The notes under the pieces were generated by a model, which worked only from the letters and a program-made list of their open reading frames with translations, made no database searches and was not told where the DNA came from. 64,000 bases of DNA from Opitutales bacterium (GTDB lineage Bacteria > Verrucomicrobiota > Verrucomicrobiia > Opitutales > JABSRG01): NCBI GenBank assembly GCA_028280845.1, contig JANQKZ010000024.1, positions 32,078 to 96,077 of the forward strand, read 5' to 3'. Positions 56,601-64,000 of the stretch are shown here, piece by piece. Made by a program: the position numbers and the translations under genes. Position 1 is the first letter of the stretch. Every line of letters begins with the position of its first letter.

Positions 56601-58986
56601 CCGCCAGGGAGGCTTCTTTCAATCCCTCGTCCTGTCGGAAGATTACTACCTTTCCAATGGTTCGGGCGGTAGCGAAAACCAAGCCCGGTTAACCATCCTG
56701 GATGCAGATGATCCCACTCAAGCGACGATCGTAAAAACCCCTTGGTCCATGCGAAATATTGTAGAGTGGGACGATTCCGGCTTCTGGACGTCCTGCGCTG
56801 ATGGCGCCCTGCGCCAGTGGGGTTTCGACGGCACCCTGCTCGACACCCGAAGACTTCCGGGCATCCCCTTTCTTAACCACTGTATCCGGCTCCCCAAGGG
56901 CTATCTCATTTCCACCTCGGATCGATTGATCTATACCCCGGACCTGGAATTGGCCGGGGAAGCCTATGCCAGTCTGACCAAGCCCCCCAGCAAAAGCCTG
57001 ATCCAGGATGGAAGCTCCTTCTGGAGCTTGTCCCAGGGCTACCTGGATCGTATGGATCCCGCCTCCGGAGAAGTCCTCACCTCCATACAGATTGATCTGG
57101 AACAAGCAACACTTGGTATCTTTGGCGATTACCTCTATGGGTACAGAGATGGCGAAATTCTTCAATTCGCTCTGGATCCCGCCGTGACCGAATTCACCGG
57201 GGAGACCCCTTACCAGCTCACAGAGAATGACCTGGACCTCCGTCGCACTACCAGCGTCAAGGGAGTGAAGGAACTCGTTGCCGGGGCTTACAGCATCCTG
57301 GCTCTGACCGATACGGGTACCCGAATCCTCGACAGCGGAACGCTCAAGACCCAGGCCCATGTTGGCGAAAGCAGCCCCGAAACGGCCATCTTTCTCAATG
57401 ATGATGAAGCCCTGATTGCCACCTTCAACACGGCCAAAAAGCAGGTCGAGCTCCAGGCCGTCTTCTCCCCCTTCTGGGCTCGCTCCAACATTCTCGTCCT
57501 GCCAGTTGATCCCGAAATCATTACGGCAGTAACCATGGGTCCTCAAAGCCCCTTAATCGGTCTGAAAGATGGCCGAGTGCTGCGGCTTAACCTGGAGGAT
57601 GAAAGCGTGTATGAGTCCCTCTACTCCAGACAATTTCTGAAGCAAGATGAGGTAATCGCCTCTTCCACCGCCTTGGAAGAGGTATTCCAAAGCGAAAGCG
57701 GTGAGGTCACTGCTTTGGCGACCTTCCCCTTTTCTTTCATTGTGGTGGCTGCCTTTGATGATGGCTCAGTTAAAGTGATCGATACGGAGAGAAGACAGGG
57801 CTCCCTCATAGCCACCCTCTATCCTTTTCCGCGCAATGATGTAAAAGCGATCTTCCCCCTCAGCCCCGATATCTTCCCGGATATCCCGGAAGGGATTCTC
57901 TTCCAATCCACCGCCAACGAACTGGTGAGTATGAGTTTTGGTTCGGCCTCGGACTATATTTCAGGCGAAAACCACGTCTTTGGGATGGGCCGAGGGGCCT
58001 TCACGGGAACCCATGTTCTTTATCCCCGGGGCACCCATATCGAAGCCTTCTATCCGCCTACCCTGGAGTCGTATCGGCTGATTCCCGGGAGCAGGAATAT
58101 TGGAGAAAGCAACCTGAACACCGCTGTCATCAATCCCGCCCTCGACCGCCTGGTGGCTTACAGTTCGGGCAACCTCTTCAATTGGACCCGAACCCCGGAT
58201 GGAGAATGGGAAGAATACGCAAGTGAACTCCCGCTCGACATCGGGATTCTTGGATCCTCGATGGAATTCATCGATAACCGGCACCTGGTCGTAGGATCTC
58301 CAAACAGCGAAGATCCCCTCATCATGCTGCTGGAGTTTGAAGCCGGTTCGGATGATCCGATCACCCGATTTCGGGCCTCCATGTCCGATTTAAACATAAG
58401 GGAATCCAAACCCAGATACGTCGCAGGAAATAGAGACTATCTCTTTTTCGGGGACGATGAATCCAATGTGATTTGGCGGGTTTCTATCGAGGACCGGTCA
58501 GTTCAACAGATAAAGGGATCCGGAATCCCTCGCCGCCTGAGCATGGCCGGAGCAGATCAGGGCACTTTGGTGGTCAGCCATGAGGGATATGTCATGCTAT
58601 ATGAAGACAGCGGCATGGGGGCACCCAGACGGGTCGAGTTCCCACGGATCGGGGTAACCGGGGAGGATTATTACATTCGTGAGATGCTTCCCGTTCCCGA
58701 TACTGATTTTCTATTCGGAGGCTATGAAAACACCATCCTCCTTATCGACGTGCGGCAGAAAGAAGTCCTTATCCATTTACCCGCCCAGGGCTATGTGTGG
58801 GAGTTAAACCTGGATCCCCGATCCAACTCCCTTTTTTACATTTCCAATACGGGAATCGGAAAGATCCCATTCCGAGACCTTTCCCGAACTGCCGATGCGC
58901 CAGCTCCCATCCTGGTTCGAGGTCGATCCAGTACCGGGGAAGCAACGCTGTATTCCGATACCCAGGAAGTCGTTCACTATGAATAA
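53605..58986 (+). CDS. Transmembrane STAND ATPase: DUF4062, nSTAND, TM helix, coiled coil, propeller-like C-terminus
   Basis: Multidomain protein of 1793 aa, GTG start. Residues about 6-110 are a DUF4062 domain (KIFLSSPGDVGREREMAHRV, FDLVICILWSRLGTRL), a TIR/SEFIR-like fold. From 208 (SPFRGLQVFDFEHEEIFFGR) it is a STAND NTPase with Walker A GNSGVGKSS (256-264) and Walker B LVLLVDQFEE (D372). HEALLRSWPRLQSWID ends the ATPase part. A single membrane helix follows at about 694-713 after a basic HHKQRALRRIRR stretch, then an Ala/Glu/Gln coiled coil to about 765. The last 1000 residues are strand-rich and propeller-like without canonical WD repeats. The charge pattern puts the ATPase inside and the long C-terminus outside. 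Coupled by an 8-bp overlap to the next gene. Confidence 0.85.
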   Translation: MSDLPSLKIFLSSPGDVGREREMAHRVIRRLNEQFSNRVHLDPYFWEHEPMRATQDFQQQIPEPAQFDLVICILWSRLGTRLHASHKRADGTSYNSGTEYEFENAAEAAMKKGTPELMVYWNQKPPLIPLKPKELRDEMTRQFDALEAFVQRWFFDQEDKGTLKAAFNTYEDLAEFEEKLEVHLSKLVEAKYPPTAETASLPQATWKKGSPFRGLQVFDFEHEEIFFGRTTAIGEILEALRRRIFDREPTFLLVQGNSGVGKSSVVRAGVLPLLIKPGVVEGVGAWRRAVMRPAEAAGNPALSLARALVATHALPELTADGSTVEYLAELLETNPDNAFLIIKGALSQVGQKIALEENLESQPVAKLVLLVDQFEEIFTTDDLSPKNRESLVAVMRSLANSGLVWVIATMRSDFFHRCDEIPALVELKAGLGQYQLVPPSPAEISQIIRKPAQIAGLRFEVNSQTGEQLDDLLRDAAVKNPTSLPLLEFCLEELYQRRNDQNILTLASYAEIGGVEGALAKRAEEAFSSTSPNAQNQFDAVFRQLVTVTPGEETSVTRRTEQLEAFAQQSAQKELVDALIEERLLVSGLNEAGVPVVSVAHEALLRSWPRLQSWIDSSMEFFRERFRLEYSLNRWKDEGQTDELLLREGKPLASAEALVNQWSDYLRAEEIAYVEHSIAHHKQRALRRIRRLQVTLAGFAILFVLSAITGVFALQQKSQAEAEKQRAEDAATEAENQRILAEQAALEAQRQEGIAREQTRKSIETTLQIQEGNFRLAFDRKEFSDSIFWLEQARATAEELGQSTGKYGAWQATLYPRITQVSWENGYGTTITDLDVTSTGEEVYVLFNNQFYHADLTVDSPRFAPILFKHGVRTIDSFVVDEENQRLLYTDEKSVFAFSLEGDNSTATETVLEGLAGGIFNVENSKDIWFVRNGEVEIWSPDLSTKLESFPYPYVENGYVYIGILDRERGTLAAKIGAGDDRLIHVINYKTGEVIRRQDRQGGFFQSLVLSEDYYLSNGSGGSENQARLTILDADDPTQATIVKTPWSMRNIVEWDDSGFWTSCADGALRQWGFDGTLLDTRRLPGIPFLNHCIRLPKGYLISTSDRLIYTPDLELAGEAYASLTKPPSKSLIQDGSSFWSLSQGYLDRMDPASGEVLTSIQIDLEQATLGIFGDYLYGYRDGEILQFALDPAVTEFTGETPYQLTENDLDLRRTTSVKGVKELVAGAYSILALTDTGTRILDSGTLKTQAHVGESSPETAIFLNDDEALIATFNTAKKQVELQAVFSPFWARSNILVLPVDPEIITAVTMGPQSPLIGLKDGRVLRLNLEDESVYESLYSRQFLKQDEVIASSTALEEVFQSESGEVTALATFPFSFIVVAAFDDGSVKVIDTERRQGSLIATLYPFPRNDVKAIFPLSPDIFPDIPEGILFQSTANELVSMSFGSASDYISGENHVFGMGRGAFTGTHVLYPRGTHIEAFYPPTLESYRLIPGSRNIGESNLNTAVINPALDRLVAYSSGNLFNWTRTPDGEWEEYASELPLDIGILGSSMEFIDNRHLVVGSPNSEDPLIMLLEFEAGSDDPITRFRASMSDLNIRESKPRYVAGNRDYLFFGDDESNVIWRVSIEDRSVQQIKGSGIPRRLSMAGADQGTLVVSHEGYVMLYEDSGMGAPRRVEFPRIGVTGEDYYIREMLPVPDTDFLFGGYENTILLIDVRQKEVLIHLPAQGYVWELNLDPRSNSLFYISNTGIGKIPFRDLSRTADAPAPILVRGRSSTGEATLYSDTQEVVHYE

Positions 58987-61900
58987 GCACCTCCATCGTT
59001 CTTACCACCGCCTCGCCTTGCTCTGGCTTGTTCTGGGCTCCTCCGCTCTCCCCGCTCAGAGCAACGACTTCTATGAAACACCCTTCCCCCTCGTGATCAG
59101 TCCGGTCTCCTATATGGATGACCCGGAGCCGATGGAGCTGGTCCGTATTCAACAGATTCGGGAGACCATCGATCTACTCAGCCGGATCAAGGGATTTCAG
59201 CCCCTTTATGACTTCTGGCACCCCCGCCAGATCATTGATTTTAAACCGACCTCCAGTCACTGGATGGCCTGGGTAGATGCCATTCCCGAAAATACGTCCT
59301 TCATCGATTTCACCTATGAAGCTGAGGAACTAGAAGTGCGTATGGTTCACTATACTACCCTGTGGGAAGAGAGCTTCAACGATTACGACCGAGAGTACTT
59401 TCTCGATTATGCATGGGAACGTGAACACAGCAACGACGTCCTCTTCTGGGGCGTTCCCAAAGAGGAGGAACCGATTTGGGCAGACCTGGAAGCCGTCTTT
59501 CAAACCGGGGTTAATCCCGAGTGGTTTCGAATAGACCCCGGCTACACACCCGGCCACGATGCCTTTAACGATTGGACCGAGTTCCCGTACTGGGATCGCG
59601 CGCGCGCCATTGGTGAACTGTTGCACGAAGCCTTTGGATGGGAGTCTGAAGAAGCACGGCAAGGGAACGGGTTTATGCTCCTGGTCGACCTCGCCCGGCT
59701 TCATTTTATCCAGGCTGTTTACCTGGCCAGTTTTGATCAAGTCGGTTCGGCTCGTCACCTCGGCCGATCCCTGCTCTTTGCTGACATCCTGCATTGGGCC
59801 AACGCCGAGCAGCCCTTTGCCCGGCAAGTTAAAGCTGAGCTGACTCACTTGGCTAAACGCTTCTCCGAGAAAACCCGGCTTCCAGAAAATTACTCTTCCC
59901 TCTTGCCGGAAGCCCGCCTTCTGCTTCGCCACGAAGAGAGCACCCTGGCAGACGCCTTAATGGGGTATCCCGCCATCGAGTCCCTCTTCGATTACATGAT
60001 CCGGGTCGAAGTGAAAGCAAATCAAGGGCAGCGGGACCCAGCCATCAACCGCTATATTCATCAGCGTGAAGACAGCCTGAACATAATCGAGAAATTGCTC
60101 CTGTCCCAGAAAGACTTTTCCCCCGGAATGTCCTTCGGGGGCAACCAGTGGCTGACCAATATCTCGAATAACATCTACCGGCAAAACCGAGTCAGCCTGG
60201 GAGAGGCCAGTATCACTTTTATTCTGGAGGCCCTGGGGGAGAATCCTTCAGAGCTGCTTGATACCGAAGAAATCAACTGGGGCTACCCCGACCTCATCAC
60301 CGGCGGAAGTAACCACTTCCTCTCCGGCAGTGAGCCCCCCAATGTCCTGGCCTGGCGAGACATCGCCTCTCTTCGGCAACTGGAGAATGGACTTAAATCC
60401 AGGGTACGGTTTTTTGATCCAACTTTCCAGACAGAGCTCGAGGAGTTGTTTTGGGAAATTCGCTTTACCCATGTCCACTATGCCAAAGCCATCTCCGGGC
60501 GTATGCGCAACATCGGCGCCTCGAGCGAGCGCAATGGCATTCAAAACATGTTGGCCGCCTATGGGCTCGCCGGTCCCGAGTTGACCTCTGAGCTGAGCTG
60601 GGACAGTCGTTTTTATACCTCACGAAGGCCCAACAGCCGCTTTCAGGATGAACTGGAAGCCCAGATCAAGGCGGCCAAAAGTGCCTATTTCACTGGAGAA
60701 TTGGAGACGGCAGTTGTGGCCTTTGAAGATTTGATCCCCCTCGTGGGGGATTCGGATGACGACCTCATGAAGATTGCTTTTTTTGCCCACCATCAACTGG
60801 GACGCACGGACGAGGGGGTAGAAAAAATCATGAAGCAGTATCCGTCCGGTTTCGGAAAAGACCAATTCCGCCTGCTGCTGCTCACCTTCGCCCCGGAGAT
60901 GGTGGAGCGCTTCCCCGATTTCCATACTGAGCCCAACACCAATTCCTCGAGGGACTACTACGCGCGTACCGACTCCCACTTCCGACGGGGCGAATACGCA
61001 GAAGCCCTCGCGATCTGCAACCAGTATCACTACGGAGAGTCTCCCCGGATCGCCCTCATGCGTGCCCTCTGCCGGTGGCTCGAAACCGGGGAAGCTCCCG
61101 ACGACCTGGGCACCCTGGAAACCCAATGGATCCGCGAGATCAACCGATCGATGGGAACGGATGATTCCGCGGTCGACCATTGGGTGGATATTCTGAACGA
61201 CCGTTTGGGCAATGACCCTATCTGGCTAACCTTTAAAGAGCGGACCCATTCGACCCACATCCAGCGGGTCATGCGGGCCGGCAAGCAGTTTCACAGCAAC
61301 CTTGCCCCGGAGGCTGTTCAGGTTATTCACCGTGAGCTGAAAGCTATTACGGACGAATTTTCCGAAGCTGACTATTCACAAATGTGGCAACATTATGCGC
61401 TCCAATATGAGCACATCGCGCTAGCCAATGCCCTCACTCACCAGACTGCGGGCTTTTCCGTTGGCCTGGAAGAAGCAAAAACAGCAGTCGTCGAACTCAT
61501 GGAAAAAACCATCCGTATCATGGATGGCCGAAGCCCGAAACTGAATGAGCGCTTCCTTCCCCACCCCTTGGAAACCATGTGGTTGCATGCCGCCCTGAAA
61601 GCGGGTGCAGAACCTACTGCCCTCGCCCGCTTTCTCAAGTCGATTCCCCGTAGCTCATATTTCTTTCAGGGCGAAGGGTATCTCTTTGTTCAAGCCATCC
61701 CTCGAATCCCCGTGATGGTGGAGATTTTCAGGCGAATCCCGCATGAAGAGACGACCGGAAACATGTGGGCCTCCCCTTTCAAGGTCGACCCCAAAGCCAT
61801 CCTCGAAATCGCCCTGGAGGCAGAACTCTTTGATTTCGCGGCTATGTGTGCCCTGGACCATTTTGATAACTCCAAGGACTTCTCGAATCTCGCCTCCTAT

Positions 61901-62080
61901 TTTGCATCGCGGGAGGACGCCGTATCCTGGGCCCGGGACAATGCTCCTGATGCTGCCAGTCTGCGCACCTGGATGAGAGCCTTCGACAAGACCGAGGTGG
62001 AGACTACCACCCCCCTGCCCTTACCGACCTACTACCAGTTTCTCTCCGGGAAAGACCAGTTACAGTTTGTCAGGCTGTAA
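58979..62080 (+). CDS. Exported helical-repeat partner of the STAND protein
   Basis: Protein of 1033 aa. The ATG at 58979 overlaps the end of the STAND gene by eight bases and gives a textbook signal peptide (LALLWLVLGSSALPAQS). A longer frame exists from 58895 but would hide the signal. The mature part is mostly helical, with TPR-like pairs (KSAYFTGELETAVVAFEDLIP, FAHHQLGRTDEGVEKIMKQ, RRGEYAEALAICNQYHYGE). The family is not recognised and no catalytic motif is seen. Translational coupling and matching compartments suggest it meets the extracytoplasmic propeller of its partner. Confidence 0.75.
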   Translation: MNKHLHRSYHRLALLWLVLGSSALPAQSNDFYETPFPLVISPVSYMDDPEPMELVRIQQIRETIDLLSRIKGFQPLYDFWHPRQIIDFKPTSSHWMAWVDAIPENTSFIDFTYEAEELEVRMVHYTTLWEESFNDYDREYFLDYAWEREHSNDVLFWGVPKEEEPIWADLEAVFQTGVNPEWFRIDPGYTPGHDAFNDWTEFPYWDRARAIGELLHEAFGWESEEARQGNGFMLLVDLARLHFIQAVYLASFDQVGSARHLGRSLLFADILHWANAEQPFARQVKAELTHLAKRFSEKTRLPENYSSLLPEARLLLRHEESTLADALMGYPAIESLFDYMIRVEVKANQGQRDPAINRYIHQREDSLNIIEKLLLSQKDFSPGMSFGGNQWLTNISNNIYRQNRVSLGEASITFILEALGENPSELLDTEEINWGYPDLITGGSNHFLSGSEPPNVLAWRDIASLRQLENGLKSRVRFFDPTFQTELEELFWEIRFTHVHYAKAISGRMRNIGASSERNGIQNMLAAYGLAGPELTSELSWDSRFYTSRRPNSRFQDELEAQIKAAKSAYFTGELETAVVAFEDLIPLVGDSDDDLMKIAFFAHHQLGRTDEGVEKIMKQYPSGFGKDQFRLLLLTFAPEMVERFPDFHTEPNTNSSRDYYARTDSHFRRGEYAEALAICNQYHYGESPRIALMRALCRWLETGEAPDDLGTLETQWIREINRSMGTDDSAVDHWVDILNDRLGNDPIWLTFKERTHSTHIQRVMRAGKQFHSNLAPEAVQVIHRELKAITDEFSEADYSQMWQHYALQYEHIALANALTHQTAGFSVGLEEAKTAVVELMEKTIRIMDGRSPKLNERFLPHPLETMWLHAALKAGAEPTALARFLKSIPRSSYFFQGEGYLFVQAIPRIPVMVEIFRRIPHEETTGNMWASPFKVDPKAILEIALEAELFDFAAMCALDHFDNSKDFSNLASYFASREDAVSWARDNAPDAASLRTWMRAFDKTEVETTTPLPLPTYYQFLSGKDQLQFVRL

Positions 62081-62203
62081 TGAGAAACCTCGGGTTAGTC
62101 GGTAGTCTGGGCAAGTTAACTTCTTGTTCTACAGGGACAGCAGACTTACTGCGCCTGATTGTAACTCGAAATCTACTTTGAAGCCCATTCCTTCCCCCTC
62201 CCG

Positions 62204-62232
62204 AAAAAAACGCTCCCCTCGACAGGGGAGCG
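62204..62232 (-). terminator. Rho-independent terminator
   Basis: Nine-bp stem CGCTCCCCT/AGGGGAGCG around CGAC, followed on the minus strand by seven T. It ends the TM2 gene transcript. Confidence 0.85.
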
Positions 62233-62280
62233 CATGAAAATATAAAACGATTTCGTGTGCAGACAAGGGCCTGCCACACA

Positions 62281-62538
62281 CTAGAACCAGGTCTTCTGGT
62301 TCTTGATATAGGTTTCTACGAAGTCTTCATCCGTCTTGGTTAGATAGATGATTCCCTCGATCAATCCGATCGGCCCCATGATGATTGCACCAATCCCGAA
62401 AGTCAGGATCGATACGAGCAGCATGATGATGCCTGCGGTGGTATAACCGAGGATGAATTTATGGATACCAAGACCGCCGAGGAGGATTCCACAAATTCCG
62501 GCAGCGATCTTTTTTTCTGCTCCAGGTAAATCAGACAT
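62281..62538 (-). CDS. TM2-domain membrane protein
   Basis: Protein of 85 aa: a short cytoplasmic start, then KIAAGICGILLGGLGIHKFILG, the first TM2 helix with the G-x-H-xF-Y/IL-G loop, and a second helix plus GPIGLIEGIIYLTKTDEDF. The end TYIKNQKTWF is the family tail. TM2 proteins are widespread small membrane proteins of unknown biochemical role. A strong terminator lies 49 bases downstream. Its position next to the STAND pair on the opposite strand may be accidental. Confidence 0.9.
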   Translation of the reverse strand: MSDLPGAEKKIAAGICGILLGGLGIHKFILGYTTAGIIMLLVSILTFGIGAIIMGPIGLIEGIIYLTKTDEDFVETYIKNQKTWF

Positions 62539-62633
62539 AATGCGTGTAAGGTTAGGTTAGATAAGAGATGATGCCTAGAGGCTAGGGAGCTTCCAGGCCT
62601 TTGTCCAAACTGTTTTTATGTCATAAACAGGCC

Positions 62634-63068
62634 CTACCCTGGCGTCATTTCCAGCGCATTCCAATCCTCCACCGCCAGACCGCTGAATGGCTCAAAGGCC
62701 CCGGGTCGCACGGTGGCCAGAATTAATCCGTAACGACGAGCCAGGGCAGCCTCCACAATATCGAGACTCTTGCAGTCCAACTTGTTCTTGCGGGCTACCT
62801 GCTCAAAACGCAGGAATAGCTTGGCCGCCTCCTCGTCGAAGGCAAACACCGGAAAGCGATCTTCCAGGATGTTGCGATAGCCTTGCCATACCCGTTTGGA
62901 ATCACGCTCGTCCAGCAAGGCGAGGGCCTTGGCCAGCGTAGGTGCACCAATCGCCATGGCCGGTTCGCCTATGGCTTCCCAATGCTCCCGGACCCGCGGA
63001 TTCGGCGACGGTTGAAGCGGCTCAAGATAAACCGAAAGGTCTAATAAGTGCGTCGGTTCTTTGATCAT
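62634..63068 (-). CDS. VapC-like PIN-domain toxin
   Basis: RNase-type protein of 144 aa. The first acidic residue is in THLLDLSVYLEPL (D near 10); the last acidic cluster is in KSLDIVEAALARRYGLILATV, followed by FEPFSGLAVEDW, the usual PIN end. The second conserved Glu is less clear. Members cleave tRNA or rRNA when freed from their antitoxin. Placed 20 bases after the antitoxin gene and on the same strand. Confidence 0.82.
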   Translation of the reverse strand: MIKEPTHLLDLSVYLEPLQPSPNPRVREHWEAIGEPAMAIGAPTLAKALALLDERDSKRVWQGYRNILEDRFPVFAFDEEAAKLFLRFEQVARKNKLDCKSLDIVEAALARRYGLILATVRPGAFEPFSGLAVEDWNALEMTPG

Positions 63069-63088
63069 GGATTACGGGGTTGAGCAGG

Positions 63089-63343
63089 TCAGGCAGACCA
63101 GATGGGCGGGTTTTCTCCCATGCCTTCCGGAAGCGGGAGCGGTTTTTTACCAAGGCCTTTTCGCTTGATCCATGCCTCCCGTTTTTCCCATGCCGAGGCC
63201 GGCGCAGGATCCGGCTCCAGGGGCACAATTCGCACCCAGGGCTTACCCCGGCGTGTAATCACCACCTCATCTCCAGTAGAATCCACCTCCGCGCAAATCT
63301 CGCTAAGTTTCGTTTTTGTTTCAAAAAGCCCAATCTGTTTCAT
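63089..63343 (-). CDS. Phd/YefM-family antitoxin
   Basis: Protein of 84 aa with KQIGLFETKTKLSEICAEVDSTGDEVVITRRGKPWVRIVPLEP. This is the N-terminal DNA-binding half of Phd/YefM antitoxins (A/TKTxLSxLL...ITRxGxPVAxLVP). The C-terminal tail wraps the toxin and differs between systems. It precedes the PIN toxin. An inverted repeat in the leader (63360-63373) is a likely operator for autoregulation. Confidence 0.85.
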   Translation of the reverse strand: MKQIGLFETKTKLSEICAEVDSTGDEVVITRRGKPWVRIVPLEPDPAPASAWEKREAWIKRKGLGKKPLPLPEGMGENPPIWSA

Positions 63344-63359
63344 AAATGTAACAATTGAT

Positions 63360-63379
63360 CAACCAACTGGTTGTTTTGT
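63360..63379 (-). promoter_or_regulatory. Putative operator/-35 region of the toxin-antitoxin pair
   Basis: The palindrome CAACCAACTGGTTG (63360-63373) lies beside TTGACA on the minus strand (63379-63374), 17 bases upstream of the antitoxin ATG. A repressor bound there would block RNA polymerase. A matching -10 box was not clear. Confidence 0.5.
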
Positions 63380-63562
63380 CAAGACCTAGCCATAACTATC
63401 AAAGTAAGAGGGGATGGGTCCGCGCTTGCGCATGACTCTACGGCTCAAAGAGTCGTTCGGCTGGCCAGCGATCACCGAACGCACCGCCCCACAGCCTAAA
63501 CCAGGAAAAGCAACGGCGATTAGCCTCCGCGAGAACAGTTCCCCGCTGGACCGCCACCCGAG

Positions 63563-64000
63563 CTACACCGGAAATTCCGGCCCGGTGGAAGATTCAGGCT
63601 TCACTTCGGGCAAACCACGGAACGCCTTATTGACCAGATCAAAGGGCGGGTTGGATTGCTTTTGCCGAGCCAGGTCCTTTTCCAACCGTGTGCACATCAC
63701 GTTGAGGCTCGTATCCAGGACCTCTGCCATAGAGTTACAGAGGGTAAACCGTACTTCCTTATGGTATTCGGCCAGCCCTTCGCGCAGCTGTTTGATTTTC
63801 TCCGGAGTCGACAGCTCATCCTTCTCCATACAGCGGAGTAGGCCGTAGTAGCGGTCACTGCCTACCCGGAGGCGCCGATAGATAGATGCATGCTCCTCGC
63901 GCTCATACTGGCGGGCGGTGATCGGATTCATGCAGGAAACGGTATGCTGCACAAAGGCCAGGTTTTCCTTAAAAAACTGGGGCAGATAAAACTTGGTTCG
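63563..64000 (-). CDS. Unidentified protein, C-terminal part
   Basis: The frame is open to the right window edge, so the start is missing; 145 codons are visible. The visible part is helical and charged (FFKENLAFVQHTVSCMNPIT, ASIYRRLRVGSDRYYGLLRCME, LREGLAEYHKEVRFTLCNSM, MCTRLEKDLARQKQ). It ends in a Pro-rich PESSTGPEFPV. No family was recognised. It could belong to the accessory genes that begin with the toxin-antitoxin pair. Confidence 0.55.
   Translation of the reverse strand, partial: RTKFYLPQFFKENLAFVQHTVSCMNPITARQYEREEHASIYRRLRVGSDRYYGLLRCMEKDELSTPEKIKQLREGLAEYHKEVRFTLCNSMAEVLDTSLNVMCTRLEKDLARQKQSNPPFDLVNKAFRGLPEVKPESSTGPEFPV

Noticed and set aside
58895..58978. Longer N-terminus for the exported partner of the STAND protein
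   Set aside because: It overlaps the STAND gene in another frame and would bury an otherwise perfect signal peptide.
63480..63580. Sequence resembling part of a tRNA (CCGAGCTACACCGG)
   Set aside because: No matching acceptor, anticodon and T arms could be assembled on either strand.

Overview
The window looks like a bacterial chromosome segment, most probably from the Verrucomicrobiota and near the Opitutia/Puniceicoccales. That placement is an inference. It rests on the gene mix: a small SRP RNA upstream of dnaX, an orphan duplicated ABC permease, two ExbD genes with TPR proteins and a TonB/von Willebrand hybrid, a DUF1593 hydrolase, and a P-protein fusing two glycine dehydrogenase halves. 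It also rests on short interspersed hairpin repeats in many 5' leaders. No rRNA or CRISPR array was seen. Most of the window is GC-rich and densely coding; one block at about 24.6-35.4 kb is clearly more A+T-rich and is foreign.

Layout. 0-4.7 kb: end of an M32 carboxypeptidase, then dnaX (minus) with an A10 run plus hairpin that should give gamma and tau, the SRP RNA, aroC, a CobW-like protein and DoxX. 5-8 kb: a large permease, tRNA-Leu(CAG) and tRNA-Gln(TTG). 8-16.3 kb: a forward run of pyrH, frr, proB, a lipoprotein, a UvrD-type helicase, a GNAT, a nitroreductase, a secreted protein and an OGG1-type glycosylase. 16.3-24.3 kb (minus): a GxxExxY gene inside a small inverted-repeat unit, then an envelope cluster read in the order TPR, TPR, exbB, exbD, exbD, TonB/vWA.

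24.6-35.4 kb is a genomic island bounded by a 120-bp direct repeat (118/120 identical) that includes the 3' end of tRNA-Leu(TAG). Its operon (minus) encodes a 112-aa conserved protein, a detached HsdR C-terminal domain, an unrecognised 921-aa protein, a 1887-aa DEAH helicase and a frameshifted NERD nuclease-like gene. The large pair resembles Druantia type III (DruH/DruE) in layout. I see no integrase.

35.6-49.8 kb: sufE, a rhodanese, phosphatidylserine decarboxylase, two small genes, a RAYT transposase bracketed by inverted REP sequences, clpB, a lipoprotein, a rhodanese fragment, a two-component system, a TonB-like protein, a DUF1593 protein and nth. 49.9-62.1 kb: gcvP, a glyoxalase-fold protein, and a second candidate immune or signalling locus. 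That locus is a 1793-aa protein (DUF4062, STAND ATPase, membrane helix, coiled coil, propeller-like C-terminus) coupled by an 8-bp overlap to a 1033-aa exported helical-repeat protein. 62.2-64 kb: a TM2 protein, a Phd/VapC-type toxin-antitoxin pair and the end of an unidentified gene.
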